A stretch of DNA of 64,000 nt from Mesorhizobium onobrychidis (GCF_024707545.1 NZ_CP062229.1:6615501-6679500); one strand, 5' to 3'. Counted from the first letter of the stretch, positions 9,340 through 18,699 are shown. A program made the numbers and translations. Notes: a model not told the origin generated them from the letters alone.

Positions 9340-9770
9340 GTCGTCGCCTTTAGCGCTCGGATTACAGCGGCCACCGTCCTGGTGTCGGCGCCACGGCCGA
9401 CCCGCATAGCGACGCCGTCTATCTCCAGCTCGATCACACCGTCTCGGGCGGCTTTCTGCTTCCGCCGCCGCCTTGCCGCCGGTTCAGGCCTCGGCGCTGC
9501 AATCACCGCCGGAACAAACAACGATCCCGGTGCCGGCGCTTCCGCCAACGGCTGACGAGCGGCCCGACGCCAGGCGAACAGCTGCTGCGGGGACAAAGCG
9601 TATCGCCGCGCCACCGCGCTCACGGTCGCGCCGGCTTCGTAGCTTTCCGCCACGATCCGCGCCTTCTCCTCCGGCAGCCATTCGCGCCGCCGACCGGAGC
9701 CCGTGAACACCTCGAACCGGCGCGCGGGCTCGTGATCGCTGGATTTAAGCGTAAGCTCTGAAATCGTCAT
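9336..9770 (-). CDS. tnpA: IS66-family TnpA (copy B)
   Basis: This 144-aa protein has the TnpA helix-turn-helix region (REWLPEEKARIVAESYEAGA, then YALSPQQLFAWRRAA) and a basic middle. It closes with the usual IS66 TnpA end (ELEIDGVAMRVGRGADTRTV). It is intact, but its element has lost tnpC and most of tnpB, so it has no transposition role here. The stop overlaps the tnpB start. Confidence 0.85.
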   Translation of the reverse strand: MTISELTLKSSDHEPARRFEVFTGSGRRREWLPEEKARIVAESYEAGATVSAVARRYALSPQQLFAWRRAARQPLAEAPAPGSLFVPAVIAAPRPEPAARRRRKQKAARDGVIELEIDGVAMRVGRGADTRTVAAVIRALKATT

Positions 9771-9779
9771 GTGTCGAAG

Positions 9780-9846
9780 CCCTCAAAAGCTCCGAACATC
9801 GTCCTTCACGCCGATCACCGAAAGGTGCCGTCGGGACATCGCTTAC
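9780..9846 (-). repeat. IS66 terminal repeat region (copy B)
   Basis: Reading the minus strand from 9846 gives GTAAGCGATG and, some 14 bases on, CACCTTTCGG, similar to the ends of the complete IS66-family element at 54432 and 59936. It marks the outer end of IS66 copy B, 76 bp upstream of its tnpA. Confidence 0.6.
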
Positions 9847-10035
9847 GCTGCAGGACCGGCTTGTGAAGGAGATGCGCGCTGCGGCATCAGCACGATGAGG
9901 CGGCCATGCCTATGCGGCTGAGTTCATGGCGGACTTCAAGGCGTGCCAAGAAGCGACGCAACCCGAAGGACATGCACCTTCCCTTCGCCGATCACGACAA
10001 CCTGGACGGGGCCTGTGCCCCAAAGCAGGTCCGAG

Positions 10036-13002
10036 TTATATTTTGCGTTGAGGGAGCCACGGCGCCTGGGTTGGCTGATGAACACCGTCCGTTCGCGCAT
10101 GTCGGGTCGAATTAATTCGTGGCGAAGAGGAGGCGGGCTCGTCCTCCAACAGTCGCCACAGTTCCCCTGGCTCGAATGCCATCATTGGTGGGGAGGCGGG
10201 TTCATCATCCAACAGCTGCCGGGGCTCTTCCTCGTGCGGCAAGCGCCTCCTCAGCCGGTCTTGCAGCGCCTGCCGATCGGCGACGAGGTTGTCGAGGGGC
10301 AGCGGCTCGCGGCCTGGCCGCTGCCCTTCCACCAATCGTCCAACCAGCGCCCACGTGCCGTCCAGCACAAAGACGCCGCAATCATAATCGTTCGGCTGTC
10401 GGGCCATGGGGGCTGGCGCCAAGGTGGCGTTCAGCAGTCCTGCGAGCTGTGTTGCAGGCACGTCGTTGTAACCCTCTCGCTGGCGGGAGTCGTAGTGATA
10501 GGCGACCGGTCTTTCCCGGTTGCGGCGATCAACGAGCAGCAGCGACCAATGGGTGCCGGGCCTATCGAGAGTGCCATTGTTCACGGGCAGGAACAGGAAG
10601 TCGGCCGGGGCGGTGTTTTGATTATAGATGGACTGCAATGTGTGTTGCGCGGTGTTCGACCCCACATGACGCAGGAGATGGGATACCGACGGATCCACCA
10701 GCCGTGTCCGGGCGGCGAGCTCCGGATTGCCCCCCTGCAGTTGCCCCTCCAGCAAATGGTAATCCCTCTGAATATGGGCGTCGCTCAGCCACTCGGTGGT
10801 GCCGAGCACCGACCCGTTGGCGACCTTGGACGAGGCTGTCGGATCGAACGCCCCGATCTGAGCATCGGAGGAACTGGTCGTCAGCGTCGTCACATCAACC
10901 ACTGGAAGACCGCGGTAGGGGCCTGGCAGCCTGGCGGTGACTGGCGAGGCGGGTTGAGGAGCTCTTGGCGGTGCCGCTGGCGCAACTTCACCCATGGGCC
11001 GAGGTCGAGGGTGATGGATGAGCTGAACCTCATTGGGCTCTCCCGCCCCCGGAACGGCGGCGGACCCTGTCGCTTGCATCATCTGCTGCCACTCCGTATC
11101 GCGGAGCATCTGCCGCTGCGGACGCACCGGTCCAGAATGAGCATCGTCGCGCAAGTCGGACGGCGTGGGCGCATTCAGATCAACAAAAGACTGAAGACCG
11201 CCATAGGTGTCTGAGCGAGCCCTGATGGATTGCGCGGGCGCAAAGTGAGCATCGTCGCGCAGGTCGGACGGTGTGGGCGCATTCAGTTCAACAAAGGAAT
11301 CAAGGCCGCCGAAAGTGTCTGAGCGCGCCCTGACGGAGTGCTCTGGCGCAAAGTGAGCATCGTCGCGCAAGTCGGACGGTGTGGGGGCATTCAGATCGAC
11401 AAAAGACTGAAGACCGCCATAGGTGTCCGAGCGCGCCCTGACGGAGTGCTCTGGCGCAAAGTGAGCATCGTCGCGCAAAACAGGGGAAATATGGCCTTCA
11501 GATCCCAACTCTCCGGCGCCCGATTTCCGCAGATGTCCCAGCGCGACTTGGATCGTTGGGCAATCACCGGGATAGAGCTTGACATCATCATCCAGCGTCT
11601 TGTGGTTAAGCCGAGCGGCAATGCCCATCTTACCATTTTTCTGTAGGTAATCACTAAAACTTCTAAGAGCAGTTGTGTACCTCAGTGCCTTACCTTTGGC
11701 GTCTTTCACATACGGAGTTGCATTGTACAGTATGATGAGGGCTTCGTCCTGGGGATAGGGATTGCGGACAGGGCGACCTGCGATTGGCAGGGGGCCGCCG
11801 GCCGCCGCAATCTTGAGATGACGCATGGGCAAATCGAGGGAGGGACCACCCGATCCCAGATACTTCTTCAAATCCTGGTTCAGCGACGGCTCGTCCAGGC
11901 GAGTAGCAAAGCCCTGCTTTCCGTTGGCAACGAGCCAACGAGCGAAGTTCAAAAGTGGATTTACATTGAGCTTGATGGTGGTCTCCGGGACCTTACCCTT
12001 GCGGAGCGCTTCCTCGAGCACCCCGATAAGGGACGCATCTTTGGAATAAAGAGCATTCTTGTCGCCACCCACGGTAACCAGTGTTGCAGACGGCGTTGCA
12101 TTGTTCAGTTTGACGAGGGGTTCGTCCCGGGAACGGGGATTCCGGATAGAGCGACCTAAAATTGGCACGCCGCCGGCCTCCGCAGTCTTGAGATGGAGCA
12201 TCAGCGCTTCGAGGGACGGACCACCCGTTCGCGCGTACTTCTTCAAATCCTCGTTCAGCGACTTCTCGTCAAGGCGAGTAGCAAAGCACTGCTTTCCGTT
12301 GGCAACGAGCCAACGAGCGAAGCGCAAAAGAGGATTTACATTGGCGTTGAAGGTGATCTCCGTGACCTTGCCCTTGCGGAGCGCTTTCTCCAGCACCTCG
12401 ATAAGGGACGCATCTTTGGAATAAAGAGCATTCTTGTCGCCACCCACGGTAACCAGTGTTGAATTTTGGGTCACATTGGTAGGACGCTTGAAGCCGTCAA
12501 GATCTGTCTTCGGCGCATCAGGGTTGTTGAGTCGACCCCGCCCGATCTGCGCTTCGTTGCTAGCGGGCCGCAGCCAGGTGGCGGCCTGCATCAGCACGCG
12601 AGCGCCTGAATTACCGCTTTCGCTCAGCCCCTGAACGGCGACCTCTTGCGGATTGTTTAGCGTCCTCTGCCTCTTGGCCGGTGCGCCATACTCATCGCCC
12701 CGATCCGCGGCACTATCGAAAGGCCGCTCCTCACCGAAACTTTGCACGGGCAAGTAGGCCGTCGGCTCTAACGGTGACCGCGAATTGCCGTTCCTTGTGC
12801 GCGAAGTTCTCACACCCATGCGCTCGCCTTGAGAGACATCAACGATCTGCCTAGGGCGGGCACCTGCGGCATTGACAAGTGGCACGTCGCGCAAGTGCTG
12901 CTCAAATGCTGCTTGCTCTTGCTTTGGCGGCTGTTGCTGCACGGAGGCGTTGTACGTAGCAGAATATCGCCTGGATGGGTCGACGTTGTTAAAACGGTCC
13001 AT
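10036..13002 (-). CDS. NopD-like SUMO-protease (C48) type III effector
   Basis: This 988-aa protein is probably injected into plant cells by the T3SS. Residues 800-885 form a ULP1/C48 cysteine protease with His818 (GTHWSLLL), Asp838 (YHYDS), Gln869 and Cys875 (RQPNDYDCGVFV), the catalytic set for removing SUMO from host proteins. Residues 198-284, 324-405 and 420-496 are three helical repeats related to those of the left-edge effector. Residues 509-616 are three 36-aa repeats, each with a DLNAP or ELNAP motif resembling plant EAR repression motifs. AKRQR near 110 could be a nuclear signal. The layout resembles XopD, NopD and Bel2-5. A tts box lies about 55 bp upstream. The gene is intact; targets cannot be read from sequence. 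Confidence 0.88.
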   Translation of the reverse strand: MDRFNNVDPSRRYSATYNASVQQQPPKQEQAAFEQHLRDVPLVNAAGARPRQIVDVSQGERMGVRTSRTRNGNSRSPLEPTAYLPVQSFGEERPFDSAADRGDEYGAPAKRQRTLNNPQEVAVQGLSESGNSGARVLMQAATWLRPASNEAQIGRGRLNNPDAPKTDLDGFKRPTNVTQNSTLVTVGGDKNALYSKDASLIEVLEKALRKGKVTEITFNANVNPLLRFARWLVANGKQCFATRLDEKSLNEDLKKYARTGGPSLEALMLHLKTAEAGGVPILGRSIRNPRSRDEPLVKLNNATPSATLVTVGGDKNALYSKDASLIGVLEEALRKGKVPETTIKLNVNPLLNFARWLVANGKQGFATRLDEPSLNQDLKKYLGSGGPSLDLPMRHLKIAAAGGPLPIAGRPVRNPYPQDEALIILYNATPYVKDAKGKALRYTTALRSFSDYLQKNGKMGIAARLNHKTLDDDVKLYPGDCPTIQVALGHLRKSGAGELGSEGHISPVLRDDAHFAPEHSVRARSDTYGGLQSFVDLNAPTPSDLRDDAHFAPEHSVRARSDTFGGLDSFVELNAPTPSDLRDDAHFAPAQSIRARSDTYGGLQSFVDLNAPTPSDLRDDAHSGPVRPQRQMLRDTEWQQMMQATGSAAVPGAGEPNEVQLIHHPRPRPMGEVAPAAPPRAPQPASPVTARLPGPYRGLPVVDVTTLTTSSSDAQIGAFDPTASSKVANGSVLGTTEWLSDAHIQRDYHLLEGQLQGGNPELAARTRLVDPSVSHLLRHVGSNTAQHTLQSIYNQNTAPADFLFLPVNNGTLDRPGTHWSLLLVDRRNRERPVAYHYDSRQREGYNDVPATQLAGLLNATLAPAPMARQPNDYDCGVFVLDGTWALVGRLVEGQRPGREPLPLDNLVADRQALQDRLRRRLPHEEEPRQLLDDEPASPPMMAFEPGELWRLLEDEPASSSPRINSTRHARTDGVHQPTQAPWLPQRKI
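11155..11478 (-). repeat. Three 108-bp tandem repeats inside the NopD-like effector
   Basis: Three near-identical 108-bp units encode 36 residues each (LRDDAHFAPEHSVRARSD, then YGGLQSFVDLNAPTPSD), followed by a partial fourth that ends after LRDDAH. Units differ at a few codons (FGGLDSFVEL, AQSI). Confidence 0.9.
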
Positions 13003-13054
13003 ATGCCCCCCTGGTTGCAGCCGCTTCGCAACTCTGAGCAGGCAGCATTGTTCT

Positions 13055-13090
13055 CATCCTACTGGGGTTACCTTTCGAGAGGCTGACGCG
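13055..13090 (-). promoter_or_regulatory. tts box for the NopD-like effector
   Basis: The minus strand reads GTCAGCCTCTCGAAAGG, followed by AACCCCAGTAGG, ending about 55 bp before the start codon at 13002. It fits the tts consensus GTCAGCTT-n-TCGAAAGCT with small deviations. Confidence 0.75.
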
Positions 13091-13570
13091 GCTTGTAACT
13101 TTGCAGTGGGCGCGTTGAGCGGCAGTCTGGAGTGCTCTGCGCCAGAAGACGATGCAATGACGGGGGCGAGTCCGCTTTCGAACAAGTCTGAAATGCGGGG
13201 ATTTCCTGATCGACCAACGGATTTTTGCCGTCGAGCGCCGTTTTCTGCTTTGGGAGGTGGCGGATCAGTGTGATGTCGTATTGCGCCGGCATTGCGAAGG
13301 CGAGCATCGCCAAGTCAAGCTTTGCGGAGGTTGGTGTGACGAGGCGATCAGGCGGCATGGTTCTCCGATGTGTGGCGATGGATGATCGAGCGAACCATGC
13401 TTGTTAATCGCAAATCACCGCCCGGAGAGCACGGCGACGCGAAGCTTAACGTTGACGACACATCCATACCGTGGATGGCATCATTCAAAAAATCACTTAG
13501 GCCAGCCGCTACCGAATGCGCTAACGGGCAGGTGCATGAGTTGCACAGACTTCCCGAAGGCGAGGATGAA
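13091..13570. other. 480 bp without a recognised gene
   Basis: A minus-strand frame (13068-13358, 96 aa) has a plausible protein-like middle but runs through the tts box and matches nothing I know. Short plus-strand frames are equally unsupported. Confidence 0.35.
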
Positions 13571-13573
13571 AAT

Positions 13574-13865
13574 TGGCCACGTTCACAGTAATCATCCCAT
13601 TTTACCAGAAAGAAGCGGGAATTCTGCGTCGGGCGTTACAGAGCGTTTTCGGCCAGACTTACAAGGATTTCGACGTCCTGGTCATTGACGATGGGTCCCC
13701 TCTTTGGGCTGATGTCGAGCTGTAAGCGCTCGATAGCGATCAGAGATCGCGGATCACCGTCATAAGGCAGCCTAACGCCGGACCGGGTGGCGCTCGCAAC
13801 ACTGGACTTGAGAACGTTTCTTCTTCGACGCGTTTTGTCGCTTTTCTCGATTCAGACGCTGGCCG
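13574..13865 (+). pseudogene. Glycosyltransferase family 2 fragment
   Basis: From a TTG after GGCGAGG the frame reads FTVIIPFYQKEAGILRRAL, then FDVLVIDDGSP, the GT2 nucleotide-sugar binding start. A TAA at about 13723 interrupts it, and the same frame continues QPNAGPGGARNTGLENV and FLDSDAG, the normal next motifs. After about 13865 the homology ends. This is an N-terminal third with an in-frame nonsense codon and no C-terminus. Its original role, perhaps a surface polysaccharide, is unknown. Confidence 0.7.
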
Positions 13866-13914
13866 CCTGGATAGGAACAGTTTCGACACGCCGTCGCCCG
13901 AACAGCGCTCCAGC

Positions 13915-14015
13915 AAATCTCCTGAGGTCGAGCACATCCTCCATTCGCGCGACATACTCGGTCTCGACCTTCGGAATGCACCAACATGTCCGTCCGCCAC
14001 GGCTTGAGATCGTTC
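13915..14015 (-). pseudogene. IS630-family transposase fragment
   Basis: The minus strand encodes WCIPKVETEYVARMEDVLDL, a hallmark stretch of IS630-family transposases just before the DDE domain. The frame is lost on both sides within about 100 bp. No ends are visible. Confidence 0.55.
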
Positions 14016-14257
14016 TCGGCCGGGCGCTGACTCGCGCGACAGCTGGTCGCTCAGATGGCTTGACGAACGGTCCGCCAACAGCTCGTGCGGCGCGTCCCCG
14101 AAAAAGCAGGCTCCACCACGTCCCAGCGCAAGCACGGCGGGGCAATCGATCGCAACGACCGTAAGCTTCGTGACGGAGCCAGTCCGGCCAGCCTGTGCGA
14201 CCGTCTGTGGCGCCCATTGGAACGCGAGCATTGGTCACGGCTGAGCTTCGTATGGCG

Positions 14258-14890
14258 CTATGCTGACAGGCCGAGAACCGGTCGCCACAATACCGGCCCG
14301 TTCAGACGTCCCCTCCAGCGGACACGCAAGAGGCTCGGGTGAGAAATCTCGAGAAAGCCGGCCACCGCCTCCGTTTTCCCGACGGGTCTTGGCTGTCCGA
14401 TGCGCGACAATGGCCATGTTGCGAGGCGCAGGATCCGTTCCATGCGCGTATCAGTCACCGTCACGATCTCAGTAAGATTGTTGGCCAAGCCGAACTCGAT
14501 CATGCCGGCGAAGAGCTCGTAGGTTGCTTGGGCCAGCCCGCCCGCCGCCTTCGGCGCTGATGGAGGGAGATCGAGTGCGAAACGACTGCTCTCCCAGATG
14601 CCGGCACTCGCGGGAGCCACAGTGTCATCCAGCAGCATCGGAAAGGTATCGCGCAACATTGTCGGTCCGGTACTCGGCAAAAGACGGACGCAGCCGCAAA
14701 TTCGCCAATCGGATCCCTTCAGAAGCAGATAAACGGGGTTCAGTCTGTCAAATGCGTCTGTTTCCATTTCGCCTTCGGTCTGAACTTCCCAATTCAGCCT
14801 TTCCTTGAAGACCCGATGCCTGAGCGCGTGCATTTCTTTGAGTTCGCCTGGAAACTCGCCGTAGAGTTCAGGTGTTACCAGCTGCATCAT
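14258..14890 (-). CDS. LuxI-family acyl-homoserine-lactone synthase
   Basis: A 210-aa LuxI-type synthase that would make a quorum-sensing signal from S-adenosylmethionine and an acyl-ACP. The ATG at 14890 is chosen because GGAGG lies 6 nt upstream. Conserved positions are present: LRHRVFKERLNW (Arg, Phe, Trp), the acidic pair around ETDAFD, CGCVRLLPSTGPTML, and WESSRFALD with the conserved Glu, Ser and Arg. It lies 94 bp downstream of a luxR-type gene on the same strand, with a dyad in between. In Mesorhizobium such pairs can control island transfer; whether this pair does is not shown here. The C-terminus is normal in length. Confidence 0.88.
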   Translation of the reverse strand: MMQLVTPELYGEFPGELKEMHALRHRVFKERLNWEVQTEGEMETDAFDRLNPVYLLLKGSDWRICGCVRLLPSTGPTMLRDTFPMLLDDTVAPASAGIWESSRFALDLPPSAPKAAGGLAQATYELFAGMIEFGLANNLTEIVTVTDTRMERILRLATWPLSRIGQPRPVGKTEAVAGFLEISHPSLLRVRWRGRLNGPVLWRPVLGLSA

Positions 14891-14951
14891 TTGTCGCCTC
14901 CGTTCAGGACGTGTTCCCGCCATGGAAGAGCAAAGCCGACATTGATGCAGC

Positions 14952-14967
14952 CTGTAGACCTTTACAG
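14952..14967 (-). promoter_or_regulatory. Possible lux/tra-type box
   Basis: CTGTAGACCTTTACAG has 5-bp inverted arms (CTGTA/TACAG) spaced 6 bp, the size of a LuxR-family operator. It lies 62 bp before the synthase start, between the two quorum-sensing genes. Confidence 0.45.
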
Positions 14968-14984
14968 CTATCCGACGAAAGGAG

Positions 14985-15710
14985 TCAGGATCTCGACTGA
15001 CGGGAAGCAGCCAGTCGTGCTACGGCTTGGCTGATGGTTCGCACGCCAAGCTTTGCCTTGGCGTTTTCAAGATGGAAGGTCACGGTGCGTTTCGAGATGC
15101 CGAGAATTTGGCTGATATCCCAGGCCGACTTACCGCCGGCCGCCCACTTCAGGCATTCGAACTCCCGCGGGGTCACCGCTATGCCATCCACCACGCAATC
15201 TTCGGCGAGCCTGCGCCGGGCATGTATATGAAAGTTGATCGCGACCAGCTGCAAAGCTTTTTCGTAACGTGTCAGTGACCGCAAAAGAGGCGGATGGGAC
15301 TGGCCGGAAGCGAAGGTCAGCGCCGCAAACCGGCCGCGACGGTCATGCATGGACATGGTCAATCCGGCGCGAATGCCAAACTGAGCTGCTTTCTCCAGAA
15401 TTTGTTGCTGCGAGGCCGGCAGATACTGCCGAGGTCGATCCACGCCCCAATCAAAAGTATCCCAGCCTTGCAGCCCGCGCAGGATCACCGGGTCATGGCT
15501 GTGGTAGCGCAATTGCAGATAGTGCGATGTCCAGGATGAAGGATAATTTGAAATCAATCGCGGCGTCTGGCGGGAGACCGACGGGTAACTGAAATAGGCG
15601 AAGAGCGGGAAGTCGAAGCCGGCTGCGGCGGACGCCATTGCCTGATGGAGATCGACAGCATCGACGCTTGCAGAGAGTTGCTCGATGAAGTTTTCAAATA
15701 CGCGATACAT
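14985..15710 (-). CDS. LuxR-family quorum-sensing regulator
   Basis: This 241-aa protein has an N-terminal autoinducer-binding domain (about residues 20-165, with YHSHDPVILRG, WDTFDWG and GIRAGLTM, which include the ligand-pocket Tyr, Asp and Trp positions). Residues 175-235 form a C-terminal LuxR helix-turn-helix (VTPREFECLKWAAGGKSAWD, ISKRTVTFHLENAKAKLGV). It should bind an acyl-homoserine lactone and then DNA. It is immediately upstream of, and co-directional with, the luxI-type gene, so the two probably form one regulatory unit. Confidence 0.9.
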   Translation of the reverse strand: MYRVFENFIEQLSASVDAVDLHQAMASAAAGFDFPLFAYFSYPSVSRQTPRLISNYPSSWTSHYLQLRYHSHDPVILRGLQGWDTFDWGVDRPRQYLPASQQQILEKAAQFGIRAGLTMSMHDRRGRFAALTFASGQSHPPLLRSLTRYEKALQLVAINFHIHARRRLAEDCVVDGIAVTPREFECLKWAAGGKSAWDISQILGISKRTVTFHLENAKAKLGVRTISQAVARLAASRQSRS

Positions 15711-15809
15711 CTGCCCTTTTGCGCAACCTCCCCCAATGTTGCTCGATGCCAGGCGGAGACCTGGGTCAAACGATCGCGCATCGATACGACGCGTACGACT
15801 TGGTCGCCA

Positions 15810-16721
15810 TCATCGCCGCTTTTGCTTTGCTGCTTCCGGTTGAAGGGAACGCCGCGAATCTGGCCACTTACCAACTGGGGATGTTGCGACGTTGTCGATG
15901 AGCCGAGTGTCGCCGAGCCAAGCCGCGACAAGCAAGCGTGCCGGTCGATCGAGCCTTGCTAAAGGCTGCAGGTCTGTTTCCCCGCGAAGTTCCAGGTACT
16001 CGACCTCGCGATAGCCTGCCGCCAGAATTGTTGCACGCGCTTCATCAAGCATGGGCAGGACAGGAGAGCCCCGTGCAAGCTGCTCAGCCGTGTCGAGCAA
16101 GACCGAAGCGAGCTTTGGGGCAATGGCGCGTTCTGCTGGAGAAAGCCGGATATTGCGCGACGACAGCGCAAGACCATCGGTTTCGCGGACTGTCGGACAT
16201 GCGACCACGGTGATCGAAATATCCAGGTCCAGGACCATGCGCCTGACAAGCTGAAGCTGCTGGAAATCCTTTTCACCAAAAAAGGCGAAGTCAGCGCCGG
16301 TCTGCAGGAAGAGCTTGGCCACGACCGTCGCCACGCCATTGAAATGGCCGGGCCGGAAGGCGCCGCAGAGGCCCTCGCTGAGAGTGGACACCGAAACAGC
16401 GCTGGCAAAGCCCGCTGGATACATCTCCTCTGCATCCGGCACATAGAGCAGATGCGCGCCTGTCCGCACGAGCTTGGCAGCATCTTCGTTTTCCGTCCGG
16501 GGATACGCGGCAAGGTCGGCGGCACTGTTGAACTGCTTGGGGTTGACGAACAGCGTCACGATTACGCGCTCGGCCTTCTGAAGCGCGGCACGCACGAGGC
16601 TCAGATGACCTTCATGCAGTGCCCCCATCGTCGGCACAACGGCAATACTGGCGCCTAAGCGACGCCATCCCGTGGCAACGCCGCGGAGCTCGGCAACGGT
16701 TCGAACGATCGGCAAGCTCAT
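15810..16721 (-). CDS. panC: Pantoate-beta-alanine ligase
   Basis: PanC joins pantoate and beta-alanine with ATP to give pantothenate, the vitamin B5 precursor of coenzyme A. The 303-aa sequence shows [15 protein letters not shown] (ATP-binding HxGH), [18 protein letters not shown] and LALSSRN, all PanC signatures. The ATG at 16721 overlaps the panB stop by ATGA, showing translational coupling. The last 25 or so residues (from SPVGKWPDS) extend beyond a typical PanC end. The frame is closed and intact. Confidence 0.95.
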   Translation of the reverse strand: MSLPIVRTVAELRGVATGWRRLGASIAVVPTMGALHEGHLSLVRAALQKAERVIVTLFVNPKQFNSAADLAAYPRTENEDAAKLVRTGAHLLYVPDAEEMYPAGFASAVSVSTLSEGLCGAFRPGHFNGVATVVAKLFLQTGADFAFFGEKDFQQLQLVRRMVLDLDISITVVACPTVRETDGLALSSRNIRLSPAERAIAPKLASVLLDTAEQLARGSPVLPMLDEARATILAAGYREVEYLELRGETDLQPLARLDRPARLLVAAWLGDTRLIDNVATSPVGKWPDSRRSLQPEAAKQKRR

Positions 16722-17554
16722 GTGACGTTTCCGGCCTTCGTCTCGTTGGCGTAGAAATGCTCGGCCGCCGGAAAGCGCCGTTCCCTCACATCGGCGGCGT
16801 AAGCGGCAATCGCCGCATCGGCCTGGTTGCCTAGTTCGGCGTAGCGTTTGACAAATTTCGGCCGGAAAGAGCCGAAAAGCCCGAGCATATCGTCGCTGAC
16901 CAAAATCTGGCCGTCGCAGGCGGGCGAGGCGCCGATGCCGATTGTGGGGACGGCGATCTCCGCAGTGATGCGCCGTGCGAGCGGCTCGGGCACTTTCTCC
17001 AGCACCACCGAGAAAGCGCCAGCTTCCGTGACGGCACCGGCGTCGCGCCTGATGCGCTCGGCATCGTCTCCCCGCCCCTGGACCCGGTAGCCGCCGAAAG
17101 TATTGACCGCCTGCGGCGTCAAGCCGACATGGGCCATGACAGGTACGCCGCGCGCCGCGAGGAAGCGGATCGTCTCGGCCATGGTCTGGCCGCCCTCGAG
17201 CTTCACCGCTGCACAACCGGTCTCCGCCATCAGGCGCGCAGCGTTGCGGAAGGCCTGCTCGGGGCTTTCTTCATAGGAACCGAATGGCATGTCTACGACC
17301 ATCAACGCTCGCACCAGACCGCGGCGCACCGCCTGGCCGTGCATGATCATCATGTCGAGGCTGGCGCCCAGCGTCGACGAGAGGCCGTGCAGCACCATGC
17401 CGACGCTGTCGCCGACGAGAACGATGTCGCAGTGTCGATCGGCCAAACTGGCGATCGGCGTGGTATATGCCGTCAGGCAGACGAGTGGCGTCTGGCCTTT
17501 CCGCATCTGAATATCGGGTGGTGCAATTCCCTTTGGGTGACCAGCTGCGCTCAA
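16718..17554 (-). CDS. panB: 3-methyl-2-oxobutanoate hydroxymethyltransferase
   Basis: PanB adds a hydroxymethyl group from methylene-tetrahydrofolate to 2-oxoisovalerate, giving ketopantoate. The 278-aa protein has [26 protein letters not shown] (metal-binding Asp), the KLEGG motif, AHVGLTPQ and PTIGIGAS, as in the family. The start appears to be TTG at 17554, preceded by GGAGGGG at 7 nt; no ATG fits better. It is the first gene of panB-panC and diverges from the NadQ-like regulator. Confidence 0.95.
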   Translation of the reverse strand: MSAAGHPKGIAPPDIQMRKGQTPLVCLTAYTTPIASLADRHCDIVLVGDSVGMVLHGLSSTLGASLDMMIMHGQAVRRGLVRALMVVDMPFGSYEESPEQAFRNAARLMAETGCAAVKLEGGQTMAETIRFLAARGVPVMAHVGLTPQAVNTFGGYRVQGRGDDAERIRRDAGAVTEAGAFSVVLEKVPEPLARRITAEIAVPTIGIGASPACDGQILVSDDMLGLFGSFRPKFVKRYAELGNQADAAIAAYAADVRERRFPAAEHFYANETKAGNVT

Positions 17555-17728
17555 TCGACCCCTCCTTCCCTAGCGTTACTCGCCGCAGGTGTCGCGTTTG
17601 GCACATTTTTGTGCAAGTGCGAAGAGCTAAAAAATGGGGATGCAGCTGTGCGGTGTTGACGTGCGGGCAGCTACCCTTACACTAAATCGATTAAGCGTCC
17701 GAGCTCAGGTCAACCACTTTCAACGAAC

Positions 17729-18694
17729 ATGGACGATCAGGGAACAGGAACCAGGAAAGACAGAGCCGGCAGGGCAGACGAAGTCAAACTGGACCTGATC
17801 GCCGTTGTCGTGGCAGTGGACGAAAGTGAACCCTGTCTCCTCACCATCGGCCAGGCTGACACCCTGCCCTCCGGACCATTTGCGCTTGAGTACCGATCGC
17901 CGCAATCCGGTTTGAGGGGGTGGGTCGAGCAGCAGACCGGCCAGCCCCTGGGGTACATCGAGCAGCTCTACACTTTCGCCGATCGGGACCGAATCGGCGC
18001 CGAACGCCAGCAGCGCGTCATCTCCATCAGCTATCTCGCATTGACCAGCAAAGAAAAGGCAACGGGCTCATCCAAGTGCGGCTGGCGAAGCTGGTACGAC
18101 TATTTTCCATGGGAGGACCACCGCTCCGGCCCCCCGCCGGTGGTGCTGGATGTTGTGCGACCGCGCCTGATCGTTTGGGCAGACGGAGCCAGCGATGCGG
18201 CCACGCGACGCGAACGCCGGCAGCGGGCGGCGATCGCGTTTGGCTTCGACGACCGCTATTGGAACGAGGAGCTCGTGCTTCAACGCTATGAGTTACTTTA
18301 TGAAGCAGGCCTGGTCCAAGAGGCCGGAAGCGGACGGGAGGCGACTTCGCCTCCCCTGGTGCCTAGCAAATCCATGGTCGCCGATCATCGCCGTATCGTG
18401 GCAACCGGCATTGCGCGGCTGCGCTCAAAGATCAAATACCGGCCCGTCGTTTTCGAGCTTATGCGCCCGACTTTCACGCTACTCCAGCTGCAGCGAACCG
18501 TGGAGGCGCTCGCCGGCAGGCTCATCCACAAGCCGAACTTTCGCCGCCTGATCGAGCAACAGGAACTGGTCGAGGAGACCGGCGAGACCACTGCGGAGAC
18601 CGGCGGTCGGCCGGCGAAGCTCTACCGCTTCCGCCACGCCGTTCTCGACGAAAGGGCTATCGCCGGCACAAAATTGCCGCTGGCGCGGGGTTGA
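17729..18694 (+). CDS. nadQ: NadQ-like NUDIX-wHTH regulator of NAD synthesis
   Basis: This 321-aa protein has a NUDIX-fold region without an intact NUDIX box (about residues 20-160: LIAVVVAVDESEPCLLTIGQ, GYIEQLYTFADRDR, ISISYLALT). The C-terminal half is a winged-helix-type domain (about 225-310: YRPVVFELMRPTFTLLQLQR, NFRRLIEQQELVEETGE, GGRPAKLYRF). This matches the alphaproteobacterial NadQ group of COG4111, predicted repressors of NAD synthesis. It is immediately upstream of nadABC, and the 67-bp gap between them carries repeated TATACTC half-sites. The family name is from memory and context; the role in regulating nadABC is inference. Confidence 0.75.
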   Translation: MDDQGTGTRKDRAGRADEVKLDLIAVVVAVDESEPCLLTIGQADTLPSGPFALEYRSPQSGLRGWVEQQTGQPLGYIEQLYTFADRDRIGAERQQRVISISYLALTSKEKATGSSKCGWRSWYDYFPWEDHRSGPPPVVLDVVRPRLIVWADGASDAATRRERRQRAAIAFGFDDRYWNEELVLQRYELLYEAGLVQEAGSGREATSPPLVPSKSMVADHRRIVATGIARLRSKIKYRPVVFELMRPTFTLLQLQRTVEALAGRLIHKPNFRRLIEQQELVEETGETTAETGGRPAKLYRFRHAVLDERAIAGTKLPLARG

Positions 18695-18699
18695 CATCC

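Noticed and set aside
9943..11214. Plus-strand 423-aa open frame
   Set aside because: Antisense to the protease domain and repeats of the 988-aa effector, which has catalytic motifs and a tts box.
11155..11478. Regular direct repeats that might suggest a CRISPR array
   Set aside because: Units are contiguous, 108 bp, in frame and coding; there are no spacers and no cas genes.
15810..17216. panC as a 468-aa protein from an upstream ATG at 17216
   Set aside because: The extra 165 residues are an Arg-rich out-of-frame reading of panB; the ATG at 16721 overlaps the panB stop and matches PanC length.
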